Below are positions 43,601 to 51,086 of a stretch of 64,000 nt of DNA, one piece after another (the stretch's first letter is position 1; each line of letters starts with the position of its first letter). The notes beneath the pieces were generated by a model. It had not been told where the DNA came from. It saw nothing but the letters and a program-made list of their open reading frames with translations, and did not search any database. The position numbers were made by a program, and so were the translations under genes. Source of the stretch: Actinoplanes derwentensis. Lineage in GTDB: Bacteria; Actinomycetota; Actinomycetes; Mycobacteriales; Micromonosporaceae. The stretch is taken from NCBI RefSeq assembly GCF_900104725.1, contig NZ_LT629758.1, positions 7,040,001 through 7,104,000 on the forward strand, read 5' to 3'.

Positions 43601-43738
43601 GGCGGGTACCGGCTTGAACGCCGGCGAGTCCCCGGGGGCGGCGGCCGCTCCCGAGGCGCTGCCGACGCCCGTCACGGTCAGCAGAACGCTGATCCCGGCC
43701 ATCGCGGCGAACCGCTTGCTGAATTTTTCTGAGCCCAC
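40658..43738 (-). CDS. secreted subtilisin-like S8 protease with PA domain
   Basis: A 1026-residue enzyme. A signal peptide (KRFAAMAGISVLLTVTGVGSASG) is followed by an I9 propeptide (~50-150), a subtilase domain with Asp in VAILDTGIDFTH (~184), His in GHGTHVAGTVGG (~264) and Ser in MSGTSMAAPMTAG (~593). A protease-associated (PA) domain is inserted at ~400-540. About 350 C-terminal residues form beta-rich, Fn3-like domains. The GTG at 43738 with GGAGGA upstream is the best start. It degrades extracellular protein. Length and layout are normal for actinobacterial S8 proteases. Confidence 0.93.
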   Translation of the reverse strand: MGSEKFSKRFAAMAGISVLLTVTGVGSASGAAAAPGDSPAFKPVPAGSKINNLPAGMRDRQVTVMVELSEDPVAVVDAAAAQPLTTTQKKQRRERIRTEQVPVEKKARQLGGTVLGAYQDAYNGIKVRVAADELESLAAAPGVVKVHALQLVKPDNVRGVAMIGAPAVWSAPDNLRGEGVKVAILDTGIDFTHADFGGPGTTAAYEAAHATETTAADPALFGPKAPKVKGGIDLVGDSYDADPASDSYQPVPHPDANPLDCGGHGTHVAGTVGGYGVLADGSTYKGAYDSATINSKSWIVGPGVAPKVDLYAVRVFGCEGSTDMTVDAINWAVANDMDVINMSLGSPFGTADAPESVAADNASKNGVIVVASAGNSGPAPYITGSPASSTSTISVAASDPTPAFPGAKLSLGLNAINANGATFANGLTAPIKVVGNGAGGIALGCSTAEFAAAGVTGSIAVVARGTCARVAKAVYGQAAGAVAVIQVNNVDSLPPYEGPITSNPDTGEAALVTIPFLGVPSSAGATLLAANGSSLSLENINLENPGYKATASFSSGGARTGDSWLKPDVTAPGVSIFSAGVGTGNGTVAMSGTSMAAPMTAGQAALVKQAHPDWRKVEYWKAAMVNTADPSGVSDYTTRVNGAGLIQAPGAVNTQVVALGDKGTATLNYGFAELDKTYSKRKVIKVKNLSRTKQTFTVAATLPAGSPHKVKLSKTKVTLAGKGETEVGVTLEVAAGTAGDSSAFNDVAGLITLTPTGKSNDGVKLRVPYYLVPQAVSKVSTALDVNALKKKGAATATVTNKKGAVAGTADVFAWGLSDAKDAAGAADLKAVGVQSLPADNAIAFAVSTHNRLSNAARNEFDVYVDVNGDKIDDYLVVGADYGLLTTGDLTGELVTAVFDLRTGGATLEFFADAPFDSSTIVLPVLVSQLCEAGSPCLSAASPRLTYHVESVGIIDGNDDEIAGTATFNPFTPALTIGLIGEVAPNKSLTSKVTLDKAEFAKSPAKGLLVLSHDNTSTTEAQLITIR

Positions 43739-43827
43739 GCGGGCTTGCCTCCTCCGTGCCGCACGTGAGTCCGGCCGGGCACGGTGGTGCGGGGCCCGGA
43801 CGTCGCGTGCCTCCCTCAGGACAGGGT

Positions 43828-43859
43828 TCGACCCATGACGAATAATCGCCATGGGTCGA
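43828..43859. promoter_or_regulatory. 10-bp inverted repeat upstream of the S8 protease gene
   Basis: TCGACCCATG (43828-43837) and CATGGGTCGA (43850-43859) are a perfect inverted repeat with a 12-base AT-rich centre, about 90 bases upstream of the S8 protease start. On the - strand TTGATC and an AT-rich hexamer sit at 17-base spacing across it, so it could be an operator over a promoter. A terminator for the S66 gene is the alternative, but there is no T-run. Confidence 0.4.
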
Positions 43860-43901
43860 TCTGATCAAGGAGTTTGCCCCGGAATTGTTTCCAGCACCAG
43901 C

Positions 43902-44924
43902 CTAGTAATGGGCGATGATCCGCCGAGCTGATCCATCGACGGTCACTTGACCTCCGTACGGAAGAATCCACTGCGGCGACGTGTGTCCGAAGTCGATTCC
44001 AAACACCAGCATCGCCTCGGGGTTGTACGTGGCAAATGCCATAAGTACCGCCTCCCGCTGTTCATCCCGGTATTTCTCCCGTTCCGCCACCGGCCGCTGT
44101 CCGAAAAGGGACGTGGCCTTGGCGGTCGCGACAAGCGCCGCCGGGAACTGCTCCAGCAGGCCCCGCTCGCCGAAGTTGCGCAGCATCCGGAACACCTCGC
44201 CGCCGGAGGGCTGCTCCTCGGAGGTCTCCAGCAACAGAATCGACCCGGTGTACCGCTCGTTCGGCAGGATCCACCGGCCGGCCGCCAGGTTCCAGTGCAG
44301 GATCTCCAGGTTGCCGCCCCAGGTCTTCGCGGTGACCACCCGGCCGGGCTGGTGCCAGTGCCGTCCGGGGCTCGGCACCGACGGCGGCGCCTCGGTCAGC
44401 GCCCGCGGGTCGTCCCAGGCCATCTCCTCCTCGCAGAACTCGGCGACCGGCGTGATCTCCAGGTCACCACCGTCGAAGAGGGCGGCGCGCAGCGACGTCG
44501 CGTGGATCTCGTCGACGCCCGCACCCCGGCCCAGATGCACCTGAGTGGACCCGCCGTGGAACGCCTGGACACCGTGGCCCCAGAGCCAGTTCAGCAGGTT
44601 GGTGTTGTCGGAGTAGCCGAAGTACGGCTTGGGGTCGGCCCGGAACGGCGCCGGGTCGAGATGGGGCAGCACGGTGAGCTGGTCGTCGCCGCCGATGCTG
44701 GCCATCACCGCCCGGATCGACGGGTCGGCATAGGCGGCCATCAGGTCCGCGGCCCGGTCCTCGGGCGAGGCGCCGAAACTCCGGGTGGTCGGGAACTCGA
44801 CCGGCTCCAGGCCGAACTCCTCACGCAGCCGCCGCATGGCGAGTTCGTGGACCTCGGGGAAGAGAGCAGGTGCCGCAAACGACGGCGACACGACCGCGAC
44901 GCGGTCACCGGGGCGAAGTCTCAT
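43902..44924 (-). CDS. S66 family (MccF-like) serine carboxypeptidase
   Basis: A 340-residue protein of the LD-carboxypeptidase/MccF group: LRPGDRVAVVSPSFAAPALF, MASIGGDDQLTVLPHLD, the nucleophile Ser in YFGYSDNTNLLNWLW, Glu in TWGGNLEILHW and His in IDFGHTSPQWILPYGG. The MccF subgroup cleaves the amide bond in microcin-C-like aminoacyl nucleotides; others recycle wall peptides. It is cytoplasmic, with no signal peptide. A TTG at 44936 is an alternative start. Confidence 0.88.
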   Translation of the reverse strand: MRLRPGDRVAVVSPSFAAPALFPEVHELAMRRLREEFGLEPVEFPTTRSFGASPEDRAADLMAAYADPSIRAVMASIGGDDQLTVLPHLDPAPFRADPKPYFGYSDNTNLLNWLWGHGVQAFHGGSTQVHLGRGAGVDEIHATSLRAALFDGGDLEITPVAEFCEEEMAWDDPRALTEAPPSVPSPGRHWHQPGRVVTAKTWGGNLEILHWNLAAGRWILPNERYTGSILLLETSEEQPSGGEVFRMLRNFGERGLLEQFPAALVATAKATSLFGQRPVAEREKYRDEQREAVLMAFATYNPEAMLVFGIDFGHTSPQWILPYGGQVTVDGSARRIIAHY

Positions 44925-44955
44925 GATCCCATTCAACCCGCCCCGGCAATCGCTT

Positions 44956-45681
44956 TCAGGCCATCGATGCCGTTCCGAGGACCTTCCCGTCCCGGTCGGT
45001 GATCAATATGGCCGCGACGTCGGACATCTGTGCCGAGCTGGCTCCGGTCAGTTTGGCCTCGCCGTCGGCGGTGTCACCCCAGGCCGCGGCCTGCTGGGTG
45101 CTGCCGTCCTTCATCCGGACCAGGCACAGGAACGGACCGTTTCCGGACATCCGGGTGACCGCCAGGGACACCTCGACGCCCCACTTCTTCGGGACCACCG
45201 CGGCCGCGCCGGTCAGCCCGCTGCCGGGGGCCGGCTGGAACTGCGCGCTGACCGGACTGGGCAGCGCCACCACCGGCGGGTTCTGCGTCCCCGGGGTCTG
45301 ACCGGTATTGGTCATGACCCCGTAGCCGATGGCTGCGGCCGCGATCAGCGTGACCGAGGCGGCGGCCAGCCAGCGCACCCGGTTGACCCGGGTCTCCTTG
45401 TACTTCTCCGCCCGCATCCGGCCGAGCAGGCCCTCGATGTTCTGTGGACTGGGCCGGGCCGTCGGGCCGACCGCGAGGGCGGCGCCACCGGCGAGGTTCC
45501 GCGCGTCCGGCACATGCTGCAACATCTCTGGTACGGGTGCCAGCCGGTCCAGTTCGGCCCGGCAGTCGGCGCAGTCGTGCAGGTGCTCGTCGAGTTTCTC
45601 GGTGTCGGCTTCATCGAGTCCACCGAGGAGATAGCCGCCCAACAGCCGGTGCAGCGATCCGTGTTCGTCGAGGTCGCTCAT
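44956..45681 (-). CDS. RskA-like anti-sigma factor
   Basis: A 241-residue membrane protein. The N-terminal zinc-associated anti-sigma motif HEHLHDCADCRAEL is near residue 35, one TM helix at ~103-122 (WLAAASVTLIAAAAIGYGVM), and the outer domain ends MSDVAAILITDRDGKVLG, typical of RskA C-terminal domains. It holds the ECF sigma factor encoded immediately upstream, with which it overlaps in ATGA. Release normally follows regulated proteolysis. Confidence 0.92.
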   Translation of the reverse strand: MSDLDEHGSLHRLLGGYLLGGLDEADTEKLDEHLHDCADCRAELDRLAPVPEMLQHVPDARNLAGGAALAVGPTARPSPQNIEGLLGRMRAEKYKETRVNRVRWLAAASVTLIAAAAIGYGVMTNTGQTPGTQNPPVVALPSPVSAQFQPAPGSGLTGAAAVVPKKWGVEVSLAVTRMSGNGPFLCLVRMKDGSTQQAAAWGDTADGEAKLTGASSAQMSDVAAILITDRDGKVLGTASMA

Positions 45682-46199
45682 CGAAGCATCCCCATCTCCT
45701 CAAAGACCGTACGTAACGCTCGGACCGCGTAATAGGCGCGCGACTTGACCGTGCCCTCCGGCACCGACAGTTTCCGCGCCGCGTCCGCCACGCTCTGCCC
45801 CTCGTAGTACATCGCCTGGATGACCGCCCGGTGTTCCGGCGAGAGGCGCTCGAGCGCCTCCGCCACCAGCCAGCCTTCCACCATTTGATCAACATTGTCA
45901 GCCGACGGCACCGAGTTGACCGCGTTCTCATCGGCGACCAGGCGTGGTCTGCGCTGTTCGGCGCGCCAGGCGTTGGTCACCACGTTGCGGGCGATGGTGA
46001 GCAGGTACGACCTGGTTCGTCCCGGTTCTGGGTCGAGGTGGTCGATGTGCTTCCAAGCCCGCAACAGCGTCTCCTGAACCACGTCCTCCGCCTTGTGCCG
46101 GTCCGACACGTAGCGGGAGACAAAGTTGATCAAGACGGAATAGTGTTCGGTGTACAGCGCGGTCATCAGTTGCTCGTCGGGGCTCACCCGTCGCTTCAT
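45678..46199 (-). CDS. ECF sigma factor (SigK/SigL-like)
   Basis: A 173-residue ECF sigma factor: region 2 with YTEHYSVLINFVSRYVSDRH, AEDVVQETLLRAWKH and TRSYLLTIARNVVTNAWRAE; region 4 with ALERLSPEHRAVIQAMYYEG and SVADAARKLSVPEGTVKSRA. The ATG at 46199 is the family start. Its anti-sigma gene overlaps downstream. Upstream on the same strand is a secreted neprosin-family gene separated by a strong terminator. Confidence 0.93.
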   Translation of the reverse strand: MKRRVSPDEQLMTALYTEHYSVLINFVSRYVSDRHKAEDVVQETLLRAWKHIDHLDPEPGRTRSYLLTIARNVVTNAWRAEQRRPRLVADENAVNSVPSADNVDQMVEGWLVAEALERLSPEHRAVIQAMYYEGQSVADAARKLSVPEGTVKSRAYYAVRALRTVFEEMGMLR

Positions 46200-46291
46200 C
46201 GGCGCCAGTTCTCCCTCGGGTTCGGCCCGTCCACCCGGATGTACATCGTGGCACGTGGACCGGTTCAACCACTGCCCGGCAAACCGGAAAA

Positions 46292-46331
46292 CGTCGATGC
46301 CCGGCACCCTTTCGGGTACCGGGCATCGACG
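46292..46331 (-). terminator. rho-independent terminator of the neprosin-family gene
   Basis: CGTCGATGCCCGG (46292-46304) and CCGGGCATCGACG (46319-46331) form a 13-bp stem, with a further ACCC/GGGT pairing in the loop. On the - strand it is followed by TTTTCC. It separates the secreted protein gene from the ECF sigma gene. Confidence 0.88.
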
Positions 46332-46344
46332 ATGAAGATCCAGG

Positions 46345-47403
46345 TCAGCAGACCCCGGGACCGCCGTACCGGAAGGTTCGGGCGGTCAGCTTCGACGCCG
46401 CGTACGCCTCGGTGGTGCTGCGCACGGCCAGGTCCACGGTGGGCCCATTGAGATAGGTGACGCTGCTGAACCGGGCGGCAGTGGTGTCCTCCGGGGTCAG
46501 GCCGTTGCCCATCTGGGTGCACGGCTTGAGGGACGCCGCAGCCACCTCGCCGAAGATCTGGATGTTGCCGGTCTTGGCGAAACCGCTGCTCCAGAGCTTG
46601 TCCGGGTAGTAGCCGACCCACTCGGAGTCGTAGGCGACCCACCAGGCTCCACCGGAGTACTGAAGGCCGACCTTCTTCACGGTGTCCTGCGGCAGGGTGT
46701 CACCGGGGCGGATGTTCGCGCTGTACTGCACGAATCCACAGCCGTTGTAGCAGGTGGGCTTGCCGTCGACCCAGTGGAAGACGAACAGGTGCGGGTCGTC
46801 GTCGCCGTTGACGGTCCGGTCCACGGTCCAGCCGACCTCGACGACCTGGAGCGTGTCGGCCGACTGCACGGCCAACTCGGCGAGCGTGTGGTAGTCCGCC
46901 TTGTCCAGGGTGGGCTTGGCGATGGTCATGTTGGCGTAGACGCCCTCGGTGACCGCCGGCTGCGCGCCCACGTTGTAGTGGAAGAAGACGGTCTCGCCGT
47001 CGGCGGGGACGGCCGACTTGACGAGGCTCGGGGGGACCGGCGGGATCACCGTGGTCTGCTCGGTCGTACGGAAGGTACGACCGGTGGTAGCCCCTTTGGG
47101 GGCGTACTCCTCACCGGCTTGCTCGCCGCTCGCGTCGGGGGCGGCGGCGTCCAGCCCGGACGCTTTGAGGGACCGGCTGCTCGCACCGTCACGCCCGGTC
47201 TGAAGATCCTCCGGCTCCGCGCCCCACGGGAGTGTCGTCGGCGGGGTCGGTTCGGGTGCCGTCACGGCGGGGTCGACAGCCGGCGCGACGGCCGGCACCG
47301 GGATCTGCTCCGCACCCGCGTTGAGCGTCGAGACGACTCCGATGGAGCCGACGACTGCTGCGGTGATGCCGGCGGCGAGCAGTCCGCGGCGGGACTTCAA
47401 CAC
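46345..47403 (-). CDS. secreted neprosin-family protein
   Basis: A 352-residue protein with a Tat-like or Sec signal (KSRRGLLAAGITAAVVGSIG), a Pro/Ala-rich linker and a neprosin (DUF239) domain from about residue 145: VVEVGWTVDRTVNGDDDPHL, FVFHWVDGKPTCYNGCGFVQ, SGGAWWVAYDSEWVGYYPDK and FGEVAAASLKPCTQMGNG. Plant neprosin is a prolyl endopeptidase using two Glu residues; Glu is present in EVGW and in FGEV. Bacterial members are largely unstudied. It precedes the SigK/RskA-like pair but ends in its own terminator. Confidence 0.85.
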   Translation of the reverse strand: MLKSRRGLLAAGITAAVVGSIGVVSTLNAGAEQIPVPAVAPAVDPAVTAPEPTPPTTLPWGAEPEDLQTGRDGASSRSLKASGLDAAAPDASGEQAGEEYAPKGATTGRTFRTTEQTTVIPPVPPSLVKSAVPADGETVFFHYNVGAQPAVTEGVYANMTIAKPTLDKADYHTLAELAVQSADTLQVVEVGWTVDRTVNGDDDPHLFVFHWVDGKPTCYNGCGFVQYSANIRPGDTLPQDTVKKVGLQYSGGAWWVAYDSEWVGYYPDKLWSSGFAKTGNIQIFGEVAAASLKPCTQMGNGLTPEDTTAARFSSVTYLNGPTVDLAVRSTTEAYAASKLTARTFRYGGPGVC

Positions 47404-47781
47404 GGGTCCGTCCTCGGTGTGTCATGGCCTCGCGGCCTGAACATCGGAGGCGGCCACGTGGCGCACTCCGGCAACCGGTTCACGGCGGCGCGGTCACCAT
47501 ATAGCGTTCTCAATTGGGTAGGGACCGCCTGAGCAGCGTATTTCGCCGGAACAGCCGACCAGCGTAGGCCGATCCGGTGAACCCTCGGCCGATTTACTCG
47601 ACGCAGCGTGCTCACCCGATTGCGCAACGATGTTTTTCGCACCAGCTTTCGAAAGAGGCAAAGTTCGCCAAGCCTCTTTCGAGTTCAGTAGTGGATCACG
47701 AAATCGCCACACCCCCGCAAGGATCTTGTGGTAAAACCTATCAAGTCTATAGGATAACTATCCTAAACCTGGAGGGGCACC
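47404..47781. promoter_or_regulatory. divergent promoter region, neprosin-like and cysteine dioxygenase-like genes
   Basis: A 378-bp gap, AT-richer than its surroundings (especially 47620-47765), with no open frame of quality. It contains the leader and promoters of two divergent genes and an operator-like palindrome at 47750-47765. Confidence 0.5.
47750..47765. promoter_or_regulatory. operator-like palindrome TAGGATA-AC-TATCCTA
   Basis: A perfect 7-bp inverted repeat (47750-47756, 47759-47765) with a 2-base centre ends 5 bases before the GGAGGG ribosome binding site of the cysteine dioxygenase-like gene. A partly overlapping CCTAT...ATAGG pair begins at about 47738. The position is right for a repressor that would block transcription or early elongation; the AT-rich dyad resembles Rrf2-type sites, but the regulator is unknown. 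Confidence 0.55.
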
Positions 47782-48252
47782 GTGGCCGTCACCGGCGTTC
47801 GACTCGACCATCTCGCCATCGCTCAGAGCTTCTCGGCGGCCGCCGACGAGTGGGCGGTGGCACCGCGCTTCAACCCGGTCGAGAGGTGGTACCACCGGCT
47901 CGCCGTCGCCGACGACCACGAGGTGTGGCTGCTCACCTGGCTGCCCGGGCAGGCCACCGAGATCCACGACCACGGCGGCTCGGCCGGCGCCTTCCACGTG
48001 CACGACGGCACCCTCGCCGAGGACACCGTCTCGGTCACCGGCGGCGTCCCCCGTGTCATCTCCCGGGAGCTGGGCGAAGGCGCCGGCCGCCGCTTCGGCA
48101 GCCACCACGTCCACCGCATCGAGAACCGCTCGGCCCGTCCCGCGGTCAGCGTGCACGTCTACGGCCCGGCACTGACCAGGATGACGAAATACCGGCTGTC
48201 CCCCGCCGGACTGGAGGTCCTCACCGTGGAGCGCGCCGGCGCCGAGTGGTGA
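47782..48252 (+). CDS. cysteine dioxygenase family protein
   Basis: A 156-residue cupin starting at GTG behind GGAGGG. The iron ligands are in EIHDHGGSAGAFHVHDG (near residues 57-72) and the third His in FGSHHVHRIENRSARPAVS. Length is typical of bacterial CDO-like thiol dioxygenases, which oxidise cysteine or 3-mercaptopropionate to a sulfinate. The AT-rich palindrome in its promoter implies specific regulation, perhaps by sulfur status. Confidence 0.85.
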   Translation: MAVTGVRLDHLAIAQSFSAAADEWAVAPRFNPVERWYHRLAVADDHEVWLLTWLPGQATEIHDHGGSAGAFHVHDGTLAEDTVSVTGGVPRVISRELGEGAGRRFGSHHVHRIENRSARPAVSVHVYGPALTRMTKYRLSPAGLEVLTVERAGAEW

Positions 48253-48253
48253 C

Positions 48254-48829
48254 CTACTTCGGGTAGATCACGCCCGAGCGGCCGCTGTAGAGGTGCCGGG
48301 TGCCGTCCACGTCCCGGCCGGTGTTCGGCGCGTCCAGCCACACGATGTAGGGGGCGCCCGAGGTCAGCCCGGTGATCGTGGTGGTCATCGTGCACCCCGT
48401 CCCGGCGGCCACGGCCTTCCAGGTGGGTTCCGGCTGGGCACCGGAGATCAACTGCTGCGGTACGGCGGTGACACGGTAGTTCGAGTCGTACTGGGTCGGC
48501 CATTCGATCTTGACCGAGCCGGTCCCCACAGTCACCTCGATCGGGATGAACACCCGCCAGTCAGTCCGCGGCCACAGCTTGGTGCAGCCCGGATCCGGAG
48601 TCGGCGTGGCGGACACCGAGATCGACGGCGAGACCGTCGGCTTACCGGTCGTCGTGCTCGGTGCCGGGGTGGCCTTGCCCTGGTCCACCAGGATCCACGG
48701 CTTGCCCAGTTCCGCGGTCGTCCCCGCACCGTCGCCACCGCTGCCGGAGCCGTTCATGCTCAGCGCGGCACAGCCGCCGAGCGCCAGCGATGCCGTCGCC
48801 AAGGTGATCGCGATACCGGTGCGCCGCAT
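48254..48829 (-). CDS. lipoprotein with Fn3-like domain
   Basis: A 191-residue lipoprotein. The lipobox LALGGC has its Cys at residue 20. A Ser/Thr/Pro-rich linker (~55-85) precedes a beta-rich domain (VTVGTGSVKIEWPTQYDSNY ... TTTITGLTSGAPYIVWLDAP) that resembles fibronectin type III. Function is unknown. It is convergent with the cysteine dioxygenase-like gene with a 1-base gap. Confidence 0.8.
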   Translation of the reverse strand: MRRTGIAITLATASLALGGCAALSMNGSGSGGDGAGTTAELGKPWILVDQGKATPAPSTTTGKPTVSPSISVSATPTPDPGCTKLWPRTDWRVFIPIEVTVGTGSVKIEWPTQYDSNYRVTAVPQQLISGAQPEPTWKAVAAGTGCTMTTTITGLTSGAPYIVWLDAPNTGRDVDGTRHLYSGRSGVIYPK

Positions 48830-48890
48830 GTACGTCCTCTCGATGGGTGGTCCCCTACCGTTCGGCCACGTACTCCCGCTTCTTAGGCCT

Positions 48891-49247
48891 CTATCCGGCC
48901 GGCCGCAGCCGGTGCCCGGCCATCTCCAGTTCGCCGTCGTACACGTGGACCGGGGTCTGCAGGCCGGAGTCGTCGCGCAGCACGACCGACTCGCCGTCGA
49001 CGTCGTAGGTGCCCCGGGCCGACCGGCGGCGCCCGGCCACCTCACCGGCGAACGTGCCGTCGGTGTGCAACCGGAGTCGCACCGTCCCGTCCGGGCTACG
49101 CCACGCACCGACCACGGGCGTGTTGATCGCCACCTGCGACTGGATCGCGGCGGGACCGTTGTAGGCCGTGCCGCCCATCGCGATGGCGAGGAGCGATGCG
49201 GCGTCGAGGACGGTGAAGTCGACGTGCGGGTCGAAGGCAGTGTGCAT
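48891..49247 (-). CDS. Atu4866-domain protein
   Basis: A 118-residue small protein starting at ATG 49247. After ~45 N-terminal residues is a compact beta-domain, VGAWRSPDGTVRLRLHTDG, FAGEVAGRRRSARGTYDVDG, VVLRDDSGLQTPVHVYDGEL, which matches the Atu4866 family pattern (W-S-x-D-G-x-R-L-x-L-x-x-D-G-x-F). No enzymatic role is known. The sequence upstream (49255-49310) carries three near-copies of CTTCCGGTCGGGG. Confidence 0.7.
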   Translation of the reverse strand: MHTAFDPHVDFTVLDAASLLAIAMGGTAYNGPAAIQSQVAINTPVVGAWRSPDGTVRLRLHTDGTFAGEVAGRRRSARGTYDVDGESVVLRDDSGLQTPVHVYDGELEMAGHRLRPAG

Positions 49248-49402
49248 CGGGCTCGGCTTCCGGTCGGGGCGCGCTTCCGGTCGGGGCGCGGGGACGCCCT
49301 TTCCGGTCGGCACCCGATGGACCGGGTCGCTGGGTTCCGTCAGTTGCGAAGCGGAGCGATTCGGTTCCCGTACGGGTGCTCGGTCCCCGCACGGGTGCCC
49401 GC

Positions 49403-50002
49403 TCAGACCGTGGCGCGCAACGCCGCGGTGACCGCCACGGTGAACTTCTCCAGGTAGTCCTCCTCGATCGGCTGCCGCGCCACGGCGAGACGCCAGTAGA
49501 GCGGGCCGAGGATCATGTCGACCGCGACGTCCGGATCGGTGCCCTCGGGCAGTTCCCCTCGGGCGACGGCCTGGCCGATGAGTTTCTCGCCGACGGCCTG
49601 CTGATGGGTGCGCAGGGCCCGCTGGAGGGTCTCGGCGATCTGCGGATTGCGGGCCGCCTCGGCCATCAGGTCCGGAATGATCTGCGAGGCCATCCGGTGC
49701 TGAAGGGCCGTGCTGACGATCAGCAGGAGGAGTTGGAGGTCGCCAGGGAAACTCCCGGTGTCCGGAAGTGGAACCTTTCGGTCCGCGACATCCTTGACTA
49801 TCTCCATTACCATTTCGAGTTTGTTGCTCCACCGGCGATAGATCGCGGTCTTGCCGACACCGGCGCGGCGGGCGACGGCTTCAATGGACAGCCTGCCGTA
49901 ACCCACCTCCGCCAGCTCACTCATGACCGCTTTGCGAATCGCCACGGTGATGTCGCCTCGGAGCACCGCCGCTCCGGCTGGTGCGCGCTTGATTGTCGCC
50001 AC
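49403..50002 (-). CDS. TetR/AcrR family regulator
   Basis: A 199-residue repressor: helix-turn-helix YGRLSIEAVARRAGVGKTAI with YRRWSNK near residues 35-62, and a C-terminal ligand domain of the TetR_C_16/C_11 type (LEKFTVAVTAALRATV at the end). GTG at 50002. It is divergent from the Wzm/Wzt-type exporter, with a dyad in the 109-bp gap, so it likely controls itself and may control the exporter. Confidence 0.9.
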   Translation of the reverse strand: MATIKRAPAGAAVLRGDITVAIRKAVMSELAEVGYGRLSIEAVARRAGVGKTAIYRRWSNKLEMVMEIVKDVADRKVPLPDTGSFPGDLQLLLLIVSTALQHRMASQIIPDLMAEAARNPQIAETLQRALRTHQQAVGEKLIGQAVARGELPEGTDPDVAVDMILGPLYWRLAVARQPIEEDYLEKFTVAVTAALRATV

Positions 50003-50023
50003 ATGGCCACTATAGCGCTACGA

Positions 50024-50036
50024 CGTAACGGTTGCG
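50024..50036. promoter_or_regulatory. possible TetR operator
   Basis: The imperfect dyad CGTAAC-G-GTTGCG (one mismatch) lies 22 bases upstream of the TetR GTG and 76 bases upstream of the exporter ATG, directly after an AT-rich TATAGCG stretch. Length and position fit a TetR site. Confidence 0.4.
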
Positions 50037-50111
50037 TTCCGCCGTTCGGTCGGCTACCTTTCAGTTCACGTCGATACGAACCCGTTCCATCGACGTCGGC
50101 GGGAGCCTGGC

Positions 50112-51086
50112 ATGCTGCACTCTGTGACCGCGCATCAGGCCTCGGATTCCGCCGTCCCCAGCGGGCCGACTAGATCGGAGCACGACCCCATGCCAGAGAC
50201 GGCGGTCGCCCCGGCCGACACCGGGCTCTCCCTCAAGGAGATGGCCCGGCAGAACGGCCTGAGTGCCTCCGGTCGGCTCCCCAGCCTTCCGGAGTACACC
50301 CGGCAGCTTGTGGCCTACCGGCACTTCATCCAGGCGCACGCGAGCGCGAAGATGACGTCCGCACTGGGCAACACCAAGCTCGGCGCGGTGTGGCAGGTCC
50401 TCACCCCGGTCATCAACGCAGCGGTCTACTTCGTGATCTTCGGGCTGGTGCTCAACACGCACCGCTCGATGGAGAACTTCATCGCGTACCTCTGCATCGG
50501 TGTCTTCGTCTTCCAGTTCACCCAGTCGGTGGTGCAGACCGGGACGAACGCGATCACCGGCAACCTGGGCATGATCCGCGCGCTGCACTTCCCGCGGGCC
50601 AGCCTGCCGCTCTCCGCGGCGGTGGTGGAGATCCGCAACTTCCTGGTCGCGATGGTGGTCCTGATGGCCATCGTCCTGGCGACCGGCGAGCCGATCACCC
50701 TCCAGTGGCTGCTGCTGGTCCCCCTGGTCCTGCTCCAGTCGTTCTTCAACGTCGGGCTGGGCATGTTCATGGCCCGCTACGGCTCCAAGGTCCGCGACGT
50801 CAAGCAGCTGATCCCGTTCATCATGCGGTTCTGGCTTTACGGGTCGGCCGTGCTCTACCCGGTCACCATGTTCGAGAACGTACTGAAGGGCTGGCAACTC
50901 CAGATCGTCGAGGCGAACCCGCTGCTCATCTTCATCGAGCTGGCCCGCCACGCACTGCTGGAGAACGTCGTGCTCGCCAATCCCCCCGCCGTGCTGTGGA
51001 TCCAGGCCACCGTCTGGAGCCTGGTCGTCGGCATCGGTGGTTACGTCTACTTCTGGCGCGGAGAGAAGGGCTACGGCCGTGGCTGA
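50112..51086 (+). CDS. ABC-2 type polysaccharide/teichoic acid exporter permease (Wzm/TagG-like)
   Basis: A 324-residue permease with a long cytoplasmic N-terminus (~85 residues, including the amphipathic ASAKMTSALGNTKLGAVWQV seen in TagG/Wzm) and six TM helices, ending VYFWRGEKGYGRG. It transports lipid-linked glycans across the membrane. GGGAG at 50101-50105 supports the ATG at 50112; MPETAV at 50190 is an alternative. It overlaps the ATPase gene by 8 bases. Confidence 0.9.
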   Translation: MLHSVTAHQASDSAVPSGPTRSEHDPMPETAVAPADTGLSLKEMARQNGLSASGRLPSLPEYTRQLVAYRHFIQAHASAKMTSALGNTKLGAVWQVLTPVINAAVYFVIFGLVLNTHRSMENFIAYLCIGVFVFQFTQSVVQTGTNAITGNLGMIRALHFPRASLPLSAAVVEIRNFLVAMVVLMAIVLATGEPITLQWLLLVPLVLLQSFFNVGLGMFMARYGSKVRDVKQLIPFIMRFWLYGSAVLYPVTMFENVLKGWQLQIVEANPLLIFIELARHALLENVVLANPPAVLWIQATVWSLVVGIGGYVYFWRGEKGYGRG

